Below are positions 1 through 5,761 of a DNA stretch of 12,940 nucleotides, in pieces. The position numbers and the translations under genes were made by a program. This stretch comes from Bacteroidetes bacterium UBA4009. Its GTDB lineage: Bacteria; Bacteroidota; Bacteroidia; NS11-12g; UBA9320. A model generated the notes under the pieces. It was given only the letters and a program-made list of their open reading frames with translations, had not been told where the DNA came from and ran no database searches. The stretch covers positions 1-12,940 of the forward strand of contig DGBH01000176.1 in NCBI GenBank assembly GCA_002384205.1. Direction: 5' to 3'. Numbering within the stretch: the first letter of the stretch is position 1; each line of letters begins with the position of its first letter.

Positions 1-80
1 GGTTTTCCAAAAGCTCTATGTGAAGCGATTGTTTCTCCGCCAATCAAAGGTACAATGCTTGCGTGTGTAATGTCGGTCAT
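1..80 (-). CDS. N-terminus of an unidentified protein (cut by window edge)
   Basis: Reading the minus strand from the ATG at 80 gives an open frame of 26 complete codons that runs off the left edge. It begins MTDITHASIVPL and continues through IGGETIASHRAFGKP. The ATG overlaps the TGA stop of the mutase gene in an ATGA arrangement, so the two are probably translationally coupled. This is the third member of a run with the glycosyltransferase and the mutase. The 'PLIGG...A...FGK' opening reminds me of phage proteins annotated as DNA cytosine methyltransferase-like, but this is a memory-based impression from 26 residues and cannot be relied on. The position suggests a role in the same sugar or DNA-modification step. 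Confidence 0.6.
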   Translation of the reverse strand, partial: MTDITHASIVPLIGGETIASHRAFGK

Positions 81-1078
81 ACTAGGAATTTCCTCACTGT
101 GGCTAGAGCTGAATTAATGGCCATGTCCATATCTAAGTATGCATACAGTCCACAACGACCTATAAATTTCATATTCTCTGGCTGTTCATTTTTATACTTT
201 TCGTACAATTCACGATTTTTGCCGTCACGATCTTTAACTGGATAATAGCGTTCAAAATTATTATCAACGTAGTCGCAAGGCTCTTCAAATGTGAGTGTTG
301 TGCTATATTTATTGTCTCCGTGACATGGAATATTCTTCCACTCAGTTACACGGGTTTGTGGACCATCGTGAGTAAAGTTAACAGTAGTAGTTGGTAAAGC
401 GCGCGGGATTGGCAAAGTTACAGTTGTAAATCTGATTGATCTGTAAGGCAAGTTACCGTGTTTAAAATCAAAGTATTGATCGATTGGCATAGAGTTAAAT
501 ACGTGATCATACATCCAATTCCAATCTTTATCATAAGATGTTTCTAACATTACTTGAATGTTTTTATGATCTAAGATGTTTTCAACTAAAGCAGTATAGC
601 CATCTTTTGGCATAGCTTGATATTCGTCGTTTGGAAAATACAATTCATTATCGTCGTCTCTAATAGGAACACGATTAATAATATCAGGATTTAGCTCGTC
701 AAGTTCCATTCCCCACATCTTCTTAGTATATGGCCGGAAGAAAATATCAAGAACATTCTCTTCTCCTACCATATCTTTAGTTTCGCGGTTTACTGGAAGA
801 GTAGCAAACCGGCCATCTTCAAGCTGGGCTTTTACTTTGTGTTGGTAAGGTACCCATTCTGTAAACTTACTAAGCCAATCATATACCGATTTATTATTAG
901 TATGAAATAAGTGAGGACCGTATTGGTGTACTCTGATACCATGCTCATTAACATAGTCATAAGCATTACCTGCAACATGATTACGGGCTTCGACAACCCG
1001 CACAGTGTGGCCTGCTTCTGCAAGCTCACGAGCAATTACTGCACCGGAAAACCCGGCTCCTACTACGAGATATTTCAT
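77..1078 (-). CDS. glf: UDP-galactopyranose mutase (short form)
   Basis: A 333-residue flavoenzyme that interconverts UDP-galactopyranose and UDP-galactofuranose in the cytoplasm. The N-terminus has the FAD-binding Rossmann motif GAGFSGAVIA (residues 7-16), followed by the family signatures RNHVAGNAYD (32-41), YGPHLFHT (53-60), YTKKMWG (117-123) and a C-terminal IGRCGLYAYLDMDMA (306-320) that matches the flavin- and substrate-contacting end of bacterial mutases. R243 sits where the E. coli family has the arginine contacting the UDP-sugar. Bacterial enzymes are about 365-390 residues; this one lacks roughly 30 residues between the NRET region (98-101) and YTKK, the helical part of domain 2. 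Its ATG overlaps the TGA of the glycosyltransferase (ATGA), and its own TGA overlaps the next start, so the three genes are coupled. Family assignment is firm; the physiological substrate (galactose or arabinose nucleotide) is not visible. Confidence 0.93.
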   Translation of the reverse strand: MKYLVVGAGFSGAVIARELAEAGHTVRVVEARNHVAGNAYDYVNEHGIRVHQYGPHLFHTNNKSVYDWLSKFTEWVPYQHKVKAQLEDGRFATLPVNRETKDMVGEENVLDIFFRPYTKKMWGMELDELNPDIINRVPIRDDDNELYFPNDEYQAMPKDGYTALVENILDHKNIQVMLETSYDKDWNWMYDHVFNSMPIDQYFDFKHGNLPYRSIRFTTVTLPIPRALPTTTVNFTHDGPQTRVTEWKNIPCHGDNKYSTTLTFEEPCDYVDNNFERYYPVKDRDGKNRELYEKYKNEQPENMKFIGRCGLYAYLDMDMAINSALATVRKFLV

Positions 1079-2175
1079 GCTTCTAGTGCTCTTCGTAATT
1101 CTTCACGTTGTACATTTTTATCAAGAGGATGGCTAGCGTAAAGAGCATCACGTTGTGCTTTTGCTGTTGCTACCAGTTGTTCGTCACTCATTGCTTCTAT
1201 ATCAGATACAGTAAGACCAGCGATCGCTTCATCTTGGTAATACACCATCATCTCTGCTTTATCACCAATAAGGATAGAACCAGCATCTGCTACTTGCAAA
1301 GGACGGGCTCTCCACCAACCAGAACCAGCGTGAAAATAACCCGGCATCAAACAACCCCATTGTTGTCCAAATACTTTTACCATTTCTGGTTCTGTACGAC
1401 GTTCTGATTTGTACTTGCCACGTTTAGCACCAAAGTATTGAATTTCCCACTTCCAACCTTCTGGCTGCTGAGCCTTTAACCATTTGCGGGTTTTTTCTTG
1501 GACTAGAGAAGCAAAGTTCCATTTCTTTTCTTTTTCTGGAGTATCGCCAAAGAAGTTATCTAATGCAATAGTACCTGTGCCGTAACCGTTATCTTCAGTA
1601 CGATTTAAGTGGTAAGGATTAGGATTAAACCGATAAACGTTTTCTTCTTTCCAGCCAAGATTCAGCAGTGATAGATTACCGTGGTCAAATGCGCTTACAA
1701 GTAAACGATTGCTACGGCTAGTAATGATTTTGCATGCTTCGATGTAATCATCTTTATAAGATATTACAGACTCTCTGTTTTCTGCACCTTGCCAAAGATC
1801 AAATAGGTAATCACGGAAAATACCTGGATCGTTTGCTTCCATCTTCTCTTGATATGTTTCGATAGCACCAAAGATTTGTGGCCATTGCCAATCATCAAAA
1901 GCTAAGATACAATCTGGGCGAGCCTTAACCGCGTATAGACCAGCCCACAGAAACTGACAGAAGGCCTGGATACTGTGGATATAAACAACTACCTCATCAT
2001 AGCCAGATAAGTCCTCGCCTAAGGATACAGGCCGCTGTTCTACCTCATAGCCCATATCTTCAAGACATCGTATAAGAGAATAATGTGAAGGAACTACTTG
2101 AAGCTGCTGATCGAGAAAGAAGTCTTTCGTACATTGCAACTTGTTCATACCAGTAATAAGAATTTTTTTAGACAT
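1075..2175 (-). CDS. GT-B-like glycosyltransferase, candidate hydroxymethylcytosine glycosyltransferase
   Basis: A 366-residue protein that looks like a phage DNA glycosyltransferase of the T4 beta-glucosyltransferase fold, although identity is low. The N-terminal half opens with a Rossmann strand (KKILITGMN), then VPSHYSLIRCLEDMGYEVE (28-46), comparable to 'VPSSETIYLFKVISEMGLNV' in T4 Bgt, a YDEVVVYIHS strand and a FDDWQWPQ segment comparable to 'FTDIRLPF'. The C-terminal half has a WGCLMPGYFHAGSGWWRARP stretch followed by VADAGSILIGD, resembling the T4 segment around R269/E272 that binds UDP-sugar. Start ATG at 2175 has AAAAGGTGAA just upstream. It follows the ferredoxin stop by 35 bases and overlaps the mutase start. 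Neighbouring gp42 and UDP-galactopyranose mutase suggest that it transfers a furanose sugar to hydroxymethylcytosine; this is inference. It could instead glycosylate a surface polymer. Confidence 0.6.
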   Translation of the reverse strand: MSKKILITGMNKLQCTKDFFLDQQLQVVPSHYSLIRCLEDMGYEVEQRPVSLGEDLSGYDEVVVYIHSIQAFCQFLWAGLYAVKARPDCILAFDDWQWPQIFGAIETYQEKMEANDPGIFRDYLFDLWQGAENRESVISYKDDYIEACKIITSRSNRLLVSAFDHGNLSLLNLGWKEENVYRFNPNPYHLNRTEDNGYGTGTIALDNFFGDTPEKEKKWNFASLVQEKTRKWLKAQQPEGWKWEIQYFGAKRGKYKSERRTEPEMVKVFGQQWGCLMPGYFHAGSGWWRARPLQVADAGSILIGDKAEMMVYYQDEAIAGLTVSDIEAMSDEQLVATAKAQRDALYASHPLDKNVQREELRRALEA

Positions 2176-2210
2176 ATTTCACCTTTTCATAATATATTGT
2201 ATAGTTGTAT

Positions 2211-2540
2211 TTATGACTCTACGAATGTTTCAAACTTGTTTGGTACAGTAACCCAAAGATCAGCGTCAGGCAATGGTTCTTTTTGTTCAGTAATGTTTGG
2301 CCATATCTTACTATATTTAGTGTTTCTGTCAGTCCAAATAACTAGCTCATTTTCAGTCAAATCTACATCTGCGTAAATAGCATCTACAGGGCATTCAGCA
2401 ACACATACACCGCAATCAATACATTCATCTGGATTAATTACTAGAAAGTTCTCTCCTTCATAAAAACAATCAACTGGACATACCGATACGCATGTGGTAT
2501 GTTTACATTTAACGCAATTATCCGTTACCAGATATGTCAT
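2211..2540 (-). CDS. fdxA: 7Fe ferredoxin (FdxA type, [3Fe-4S][4Fe-4S])
   Basis: A 109-residue soluble electron carrier of the Azotobacter ferredoxin I / FdxA family, with near-canonical opening [13 protein letters not shown], then [16 protein letters not shown] and [10 protein letters not shown]. Cysteines fall at 9, 12, 17, 21, 25, 40, 43, 46 and 50, each exactly one position after the nine conserved cysteines of Azotobacter FdI (8, 11, 16, 20, 24, 39, 42, 45, 49). By homology 9, 17 and 50 bind the 3Fe cluster and 21, 40, 43 and 46 the 4Fe cluster. The family tail 'IWPNIT..K.PLPDAD' is present and the length is normal, so the gene looks functional. The start at 2540 was chosen over an in-frame codon at 2570 because it matches the family N-terminus and has GGGGT seven bases upstream; it begins one base after the deaminase stop. 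The electron acceptor is unknown; the desaturase encoded in this window is one candidate. Confidence 0.93.
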   Translation of the reverse strand: MTYLVTDNCVKCKHTTCVSVCPVDCFYEGENFLVINPDECIDCGVCVAECPVDAIYADVDLTENELVIWTDRNTKYSKIWPNITEQKEPLPDADLWVTVPNKFETFVES

Positions 2541-2541
2541 A

Positions 2542-3099
2542 TTATAACCCCAAAATAGTAACTTGTACACCGCTTTCTTTAAACATTGGCAAACTTTGTT
2601 CTTCCCATACTTCTTGCCAGTTGCCTTTGTCAGTATTTACACTAGGAATTACCACGTGCTTGATACCGGCTTGAATAATACACTTAGTACACGAAGGACA
2701 AACCGGTAATCCATAAACATAAAGTGTGGCATCTTTAAGACTAACACCAGAATACAACGCGTTCATAAGAGCATTCATTTCGGCGTGGATAATGCGAGGA
2801 TACTTTTGATCGCGGTCATTTAATCGCTCTTCAGTATCGGCAATACCTTTCGGAAATCCATTGTATCCTGTAGCAAGAATGCGGCGTTCGTCGTTAATAG
2901 CAACAGCCCCAATTTGGCTTGAAGGATCCTTACTCCAAGTAGAAACCATTTTAGCCATTTCGATAAAGCGGTTGTGCCATCGTGTCGTAGATTCGTTTTT
3001 CCAGCCCCCGCGGAGCGGGAGAAGGGGGCTGAGAGATAAAGGCTCGTGTTCTTTATACATACGTGACATATATTGGTCATAAGGCTCATAATCGCTCAT
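2542..3099 (-). CDS. cd: dCMP deaminase with unusual N-terminal extension
   Basis: A 185-residue zinc-dependent deaminase converting dCMP to dUMP, feeding thymidylate synthesis. The deaminase domain starts near residue 40 ([20 protein letters not shown]), then [19 protein letters not shown], the HAE motif (H105, E107; zinc ligand and catalytic acid) and the cysteine motif CPSC (C134, C137; zinc ligands). A third cysteine, C140, follows. About 38 residues precede the normal beginning of the domain; this extension contains [12 protein letters not shown], encoded by a GC-rich perfect palindrome described separately. The ATG at 3099 overlaps the TGA of the 63-residue gene (ATGA). In T4-type phages dCMP deaminase and dCMP hydroxymethylase both act on dCMP, and the gene order here (gp42, small protein, deaminase) fits that pathway. 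Confidence 0.93.
   Translation of the reverse strand: MSDYEPYDQYMSRMYKEHEPLSLSPLLPLRGGWKNESTTRWHNRFIEMAKMVSTWSKDPSSQIGAVAINDERRILATGYNGFPKGIADTEERLNDRDQKYPRIIHAEMNALMNALYSGVSLKDATLYVYGLPVCPSCTKCIIQAGIKHVVIPSVNTDKGNWQEVWEEQSLPMFKESGVQVTILGL
3002..3031. repeat. GC-rich inverted repeat inside the deaminase gene
   Basis: CAGCCCCC at 3002-3009 is exactly complementary to GGGGGCTG at 3024-3031, with a 14-base loop. A competing inner stem pairs CCCGC (3007-3011) with GCGGG (3015-3019). The stretch is strikingly GC-rich inside AT-rich coding DNA and encodes the [11 protein letters not shown] part of an N-terminal extension. It looks like a short palindromic element inserted in frame, but I cannot compare it with other copies from this window. 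Confidence 0.75.
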
Positions 3100-3287
3100 T
3101 CTGTCATTCCTCTAAACATTTCTTTGCGGCCAACTTCGCCTATTTCGTTATCGTAAATTATTCTAAGCCTTGTTAGCATTACAGAGGCAAGCATTAAAAT
3201 TTCTTCACGTGTGTCGCAATACATAATAGCTTCATCAATAGGTTTTATCAACTCGCGCATGCGCGATTCTATTTCAACACTATCCAT
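3096..3287 (-). CDS. Conserved-looking 63-residue phage protein, function unknown
   Basis: A small, mostly helical, charged soluble protein (MDSVEIESRMRELIKPIDEA...) with no cysteine motif, signal peptide or membrane segment. It has a hydrophobic helix ILMLASVMLTRL (residues 30-41). Its ATG at 3287 lies inside the end of the hydroxymethylase gene (8-base overlap) and its TGA overlaps the deaminase start (ATGA), so it is embedded in a coupled three-gene set. This position suggests a link to dCMP metabolism, for example as a partner protein, but nothing in its sequence shows a function. Confidence 0.8.
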   Translation of the reverse strand: MDSVEIESRMRELIKPIDEAIMYCDTREEILMLASVMLTRLRIIYDNEIGEVGRKEMFRGMTE

Positions 3288-3996
3288 TTATTTTAACTAG
3301 ATCAAAGTGGCGAGCGTACACATGCAATGACATCACTTGCCAGGTAAGAGTACCATGTTCAATAATCTGAATAGGATCTGGTGCAAATGTAGAAAGGTTA
3401 TGTTTATTTGCCAAATCATTCCATTCAGCAACAACCTTGCCCATAAGATATTGCGCCCAAGCATAATCATTCTTGTAACCAAATACTACATCGTTAGAGC
3501 GCATTTGAGATACCATATGAAGTTTACCATCACGAATATAGAAGGTTTGCGCATTAGTACAGATGAAGTCTGACTTGCCACCCTCATCGAACTCGGCCCA
3601 TATAGATGGACGATTGTAAACCATTTGAGCACGACGACTATCAGGGTTATTCCATAATTCAGAGAACGCACATTCAAATTGATTGAAGTACTTGTCAGCA
3701 AATACTAGATGTCCATAGTTAGAGTTGATATTGCCCCATTTGTCAGCAGCATATTCCCAAGCAGCAGGAGCTGGCTTATCAAACCCGTTGATATCATTAA
3801 TATTAGTTGACATTGATTCATACCAAGCTAACTCAGCAGCAATATAAGATGCAACTGGTTTACCAAAGATAGCTGGTTCGTCAGCGATAAAAGATGCACC
3901 AAGAAGCTCGATAGTCTTTTGTCCAGTTTTATCAGTAGTAAAACGTTCAGCTTTTAATTCTTTAATAAAATGCTGTCGAATGTCTTTAACGTTCAT
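3280..3996 (-). CDS. 42: dCMP hydroxymethylase (T4 gp42 type)
   Basis: Converts dCMP plus methylene-tetrahydrofolate to 5-hydroxymethyl-dCMP, the committed step toward hydroxymethylcytosine DNA. The protein (238 residues from this start; T4 gp42 is about 246) aligns with T4 gp42 almost end to end: DKTGQKTIE, LGASFIADEPAIFG, INSNYG, NPDSRR, RPS, SDFICTN, MRSNDVVFG, NDYAW and LHVYARHF. The catalytic cysteine is C146 (in ICTN), equivalent to T4 C148. D177 (in NDYAW) matches T4 D179, the residue that replaces the thymidylate-synthase asparagine and gives cytosine specificity; this separates it from a thymidylate synthase. Three ATGs in a row (4002, 3999, 3996) follow AGAGGA; 3996 has the best spacing (7), and an in-frame TTG at 4023 was judged less likely. 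It overlaps the 38-residue gene upstream and the 63-residue gene downstream. Confidence 0.96.
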   Translation of the reverse strand: MNVKDIRQHFIKELKAERFTTDKTGQKTIELLGASFIADEPAIFGKPVASYIAAELAWYESMSTNINDINGFDKPAPAAWEYAADKWGNINSNYGHLVFADKYFNQFECAFSELWNNPDSRRAQMVYNRPSIWAEFDEGGKSDFICTNAQTFYIRDGKLHMVSQMRSNDVVFGYKNDYAWAQYLMGKVVAEWNDLANKHNLSTFAPDPIQIIEHGTLTWQVMSLHVYARHFDLVKING

Positions 3997-4102
3997 CATC
4001 ATATCCTCTATCATATTCTTCAAAGATTCGTATAAGCTCTTGCATCTTATCGCAATCTGCTTGGTTATTAGTATCTAATTCTATTTCTATTTTAATTATC
4101 AT
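3986..4102 (-). CDS. 38-residue acidic small protein
   Basis: An open frame from the ATG at 4102 to a TAA at 3986 encodes 38 residues, beginning MIIKIEIELDTNNQADCDKM and ending EEYDRGYDDER. It overlaps the end of the diphosphohydrolase-like gene by 11 bases and the hydroxymethylase start by 11 bases, exactly filling what would otherwise be a gap of about 90 bases between them. This neat fit, an alternating beta-strand-like start and an acidic helical tail make it a plausible real gene. No strong ribosome-binding site precedes it, so translation would depend on coupling to the upstream gene. Function unknown. Confidence 0.55.
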   Translation of the reverse strand: MIIKIEIELDTNNQADCDKMQELIRIFEEYDRGYDDER

Positions 4103-4436
4103 TAGCTGGACTTGTATTGTAGTCTGTTTCTTTATTAAAGCGATCATCGACGTCAGCGGTAGCTTCGGCTTGACATACAGTCAAAATCATTAGCTGAGTC
4201 ATAGCATGATGCAAATGTGGCAACCCGCTTTCTGGATCAATATCTTCGCCATCATTCCAAGCTAACATATGACGTTGAATAGATGCGAAATGGCGTGACA
4301 CTGGAAACTTATTTAGATCCCTGCGCCAGTTGTTTTCACCATATTTTTGTGCACCAAATGCAAATACATTAGCGCATGCTATGATAGCCGATGAAGGTAC
4401 CAAGTTAATTGGTGGTTTACCAGTATCAAATTTCAT
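4092..4436 (-). CDS. dATP/dGTP diphosphohydrolase-family protein (DUF5664-like)
   Basis: A 114-residue protein with the pattern of the small phage family annotated as dATP/dGTP diphosphohydrolase N-terminal domain: GKPPINLVP (6-14), FGAQKYGENNWRR (27-39), then RHFASIQRHMLAWNDGED (48-65) and DPESGLPHLHHA (67-78). Histidines and acidic residues in the last two blocks are the likely metal and nucleotide ligands in this all-helical fold. The family is thought to hydrolyse dNTPs to dNMP and pyrophosphate. The gene lies two genes upstream of dCMP hydroxymethylase, so a role in shaping the dNTP pool is natural. It might fill the place of T4 gp56 dCTPase, which hydroxymethylcytosine phages need to keep plain cytosine out of DNA, but the substrate cannot be read from the sequence. 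ATG at 4436 follows AAGGACAACAAT. Confidence 0.7.
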   Translation of the reverse strand: MKFDTGKPPINLVPSSAIIACANVFAFGAQKYGENNWRRDLNKFPVSRHFASIQRHMLAWNDGEDIDPESGLPHLHHAMTQLMILTVCQAEATADVDDRFNKETDYNTSPANDN

Positions 4437-4446
4437 ATTGTTGTCC

Positions 4447-4986
4447 TTATCTTAAATATTGGCAATTTTTATCATTATAATGATTATAATACATTTGTCC
4501 GGAATTGTAAAGGCTTTTTTGCATATAGTTTTTAAAATATTTTCCGACTTTGGTTACAAGCATCCATTCTACAGCAAACACATTAGGTTCTAATACTTTG
4601 TAATCACCAACAATAAAATGTTCTACAATGTCTAAGTTCTTCAAAAAGGTTTTAACATAGACTGGATCATCATATGAATACCATTTTGTGTTATCGTTTG
4701 ATAGAAAGTTTTTACGCTTTACTTCTGTTTGACCATTATCCCAAATAACATCCCAAGCATATGAGTCTCGATCTAAAGGATCAAACTCTTTTGGATTTTT
4801 AGTTGCGCCTTGATGTACCAAAGCAAATTCCAAAATAGCACCAGCCCGCGAAGCACTAAAGCATTCTTCATATGTGCGTCCTCTGCTTCTTACAGGGCAT
4901 TGAGAAATTTCAAGTGCTTGTTTACTAAGATACTCTATTTCTTCGTCAGTCATAGAATACGTAATAGGTTGAGGTGTTTTGATCAT
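4447..4986 (-). CDS. Putative PD-(D/E)XK-like nuclease
   Basis: A 179-residue soluble protein. Residues 48-58 (AGAILEFALVH) form a helix carrying an acidic residue (E53); they are followed by D79 in AWDVIW and E88-V-K90 in NGQTEVKRK. This E...D...ExK order is the metal-binding pattern of the PD-(D/E)XK nuclease fold, followed by strand-like segments (DIVEHFIVGDY, FAVEWMLV). I do not recognise a named family, so nuclease activity is a motif-based suggestion. The start at 4986 was chosen over an in-frame codon at 5073 because AAGGA lies about nine bases upstream and it begins 11 bases after the previous stop, avoiding a long overlap. Neighbouring nucleotide-metabolism genes would suit a role in host DNA breakdown. 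Confidence 0.45.
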   Translation of the reverse strand: MIKTPQPITYSMTDEEIEYLSKQALEISQCPVRSRGRTYEECFSASRAGAILEFALVHQGATKNPKEFDPLDRDSYAWDVIWDNGQTEVKRKNFLSNDNTKWYSYDDPVYVKTFLKNLDIVEHFIVGDYKVLEPNVFAVEWMLVTKVGKYFKNYMQKSLYNSGQMYYNHYNDKNCQYLR

Positions 4987-4997
4987 TTTATTAATCC

Positions 4998-5237
4998 TTA
5001 TGCGGAAGCGTAATGTTTTTTCCACGCTGATCCGATAGTGCCATAGCCGCTGCCAGACATGTAGACTTGCCACATAATACGAGACACTTCGCCAGAACTG
5101 TAAGCTTTAGATATATCATATTCAAGACGATTCAAGACAAGCTTTTTAGTTTTCTTCGGATCAATCAAAGCAACTGCAGCAATCCGAGCTTCATTGATAG
5201 GCATCTTGTCAAGCTTTTGCAATACGTTCATATCCAT
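4998..5237 (-). CDS. 79-residue phage protein, function unknown
   Basis: Begins MDMNVLQKLDKMPINEARIA and ends GTIGSAWKKHYASA. It looks like a compact helical protein rich in lysine and arginine in the middle (DPKKTKKLVLNRLEYD). The ATG at 5237 has GGAG eight bases upstream; an in-frame TTG at 5255 is less likely because it has no such site. The start overlaps the stop of the 42-residue gene as TAATG. No known domain was recognised. Confidence 0.75.
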   Translation of the reverse strand: MDMNVLQKLDKMPINEARIAAVALIDPKKTKKLVLNRLEYDISKAYSSGEVSRIMWQVYMSGSGYGTIGSAWKKHYASA

Positions 5238-5365
5238 TAAACTTCTCCAATCCAAACGTTAATGTGGCAGAGGTCACCCTCTGTACGAGTAATAACATAT
5301 TCTAATCCGGATTTTTTAAGAGCTACTTTTAGCGCAGCTAATTGTTTTTTATTTTTAACAGTCAT
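5237..5365 (-). CDS. 42-residue small protein
   Basis: An open frame from ATG at 5363-5365 to TAA at 5237 encodes 42 residues starting MTVKNKKQLAALKVALKKSG and ending HINVWIGEV. AAGGA lies about eight bases upstream of the start, the stop overlaps the next start as TAATG, and the gene fills the space between the 94- and 79-residue genes. A basic helix followed by two strand-like segments is predicted by eye. The good ribosome-binding site and the exact packing support a real gene. Function unknown. Confidence 0.65.
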   Translation of the reverse strand: MTVKNKKQLAALKVALKKSGLEYVITRTEGDLCHINVWIGEV

Positions 5366-5379
5366 TTGATATATCCTTA

Positions 5380-5664
5380 TTAACGGTTGTAAACATAAAC
5401 ATCAGCGTGAGTAGCTAAGCCAAGAGGTAGAGACTGATCAAAGCCACGACGTCGACCTTTACCGTAACGAGCTTCTGAATGAACCGCGCGAGGGCCACGA
5501 CCTTGAAGCTTTACGTATTTACGATTTGCAGTATCAAAAGCTTCGTTGTTCATTTTTACAACAATTTTGATACCATCCAAGATAGGTTCGTCGCGGTAAT
5601 CTACTTTGCCGTTAACCATTCTAACAGTTGCATAATAGGCAGTTGAGCGAGAAGTAATTTTCAT
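5380..5664 (-). CDS. 94-residue basic phage protein, function unknown
   Basis: First gene behind promoter P1 and therefore probably expressed early. The protein begins MKITSRSTAYYATVRMVNGK and has a strongly basic, arginine-rich region (LQGRGPRAVHSEARYGKGRR, residues 53-72), which could bind nucleic acid or an acidic protein partner. No cysteine motif or membrane segment is present. The start at 5664 follows AAAGGAAAC with suitable spacing. It is followed after 14 bases by the 42-residue gene. Small basic early proteins in T4-type phages often act in host takeover, but no specific function can be claimed. Confidence 0.78.
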   Translation of the reverse strand: MKITSRSTAYYATVRMVNGKVDYRDEPILDGIKIVVKMNNEAFDTANRKYVKLQGRGPRAVHSEARYGKGRRRGFDQSLPLGLATHADVYVYNR

Positions 5665-5697
5665 AATGTAGTTTCCTTTGATTTACTTTATATAGCT

Positions 5698-5726
5698 ATT
5701 ATACATCATCTGATAGTGAATGTCAA
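5698..5726 (-). promoter_or_regulatory. sigma70 promoter P1
   Basis: On the minus strand TTGACA (5726-5721) and TATAAT (5703-5698) are separated by exactly 17 bases; both hexamers are perfect consensus. The expected start of transcription is near 5691, about 27 bases before the 94-residue gene. An AT-rich palindrome adjoins upstream and could act as an UP element or operator. No terminator is seen downstream, so this promoter may also drive the hydroxymethylcytosine module. Confidence 0.92.
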
Positions 5727-5729
5727 CAG

Positions 5730-5754
5730 TTATTTTCATTTAATTTGAAAATAA
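5730..5754. repeat. AT-rich palindrome upstream of P1
   Basis: Eight-base arms TTATTTTC (5730-5737) and GAAAATAA (5747-5754) flank the nine-base centre ATTTAATTT. The element sits just upstream of the P1 -35 hexamer. The same palindrome occurs at P4 with its centre reversed. It could be a stem-loop at the end of the preceding transcript, a regulator site or an UP element; there is no GC-rich stem. Confidence 0.85.
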
Positions 5755-5761
5755 TTCATAA

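Noticed and set aside
911..1141. Plus-strand open frame of 76 codons opposite the mutase gene
   Set aside because: Lies entirely antisense to well-supported coding sequence, has no ribosome-binding site and encodes a low-complexity, unconserved-looking peptide.
2208..2215. CATAAATA on the minus strand upstream of the glycosyltransferase, one base from the T4 late promoter TATAAATA
   Set aside because: It overlaps the ferredoxin stop region, is a single mismatched copy, and AT-rich DNA gives such matches by chance; no second copy was seen to support a late-promoter class here.
3280..3996. Thymidylate synthase as identity of the gp42-like gene
   Set aside because: The asparagine that selects dUMP in thymidylate synthases is aspartate here (D177), and the alignment to T4 gp42 is far closer.
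3997..4023. Longer N-terminus for dCMP hydroxymethylase from a TTG at 4023
   Set aside because: It would overlap most of the end of the 38-residue gene and skip the AGAGGA site placed before the three ATGs.
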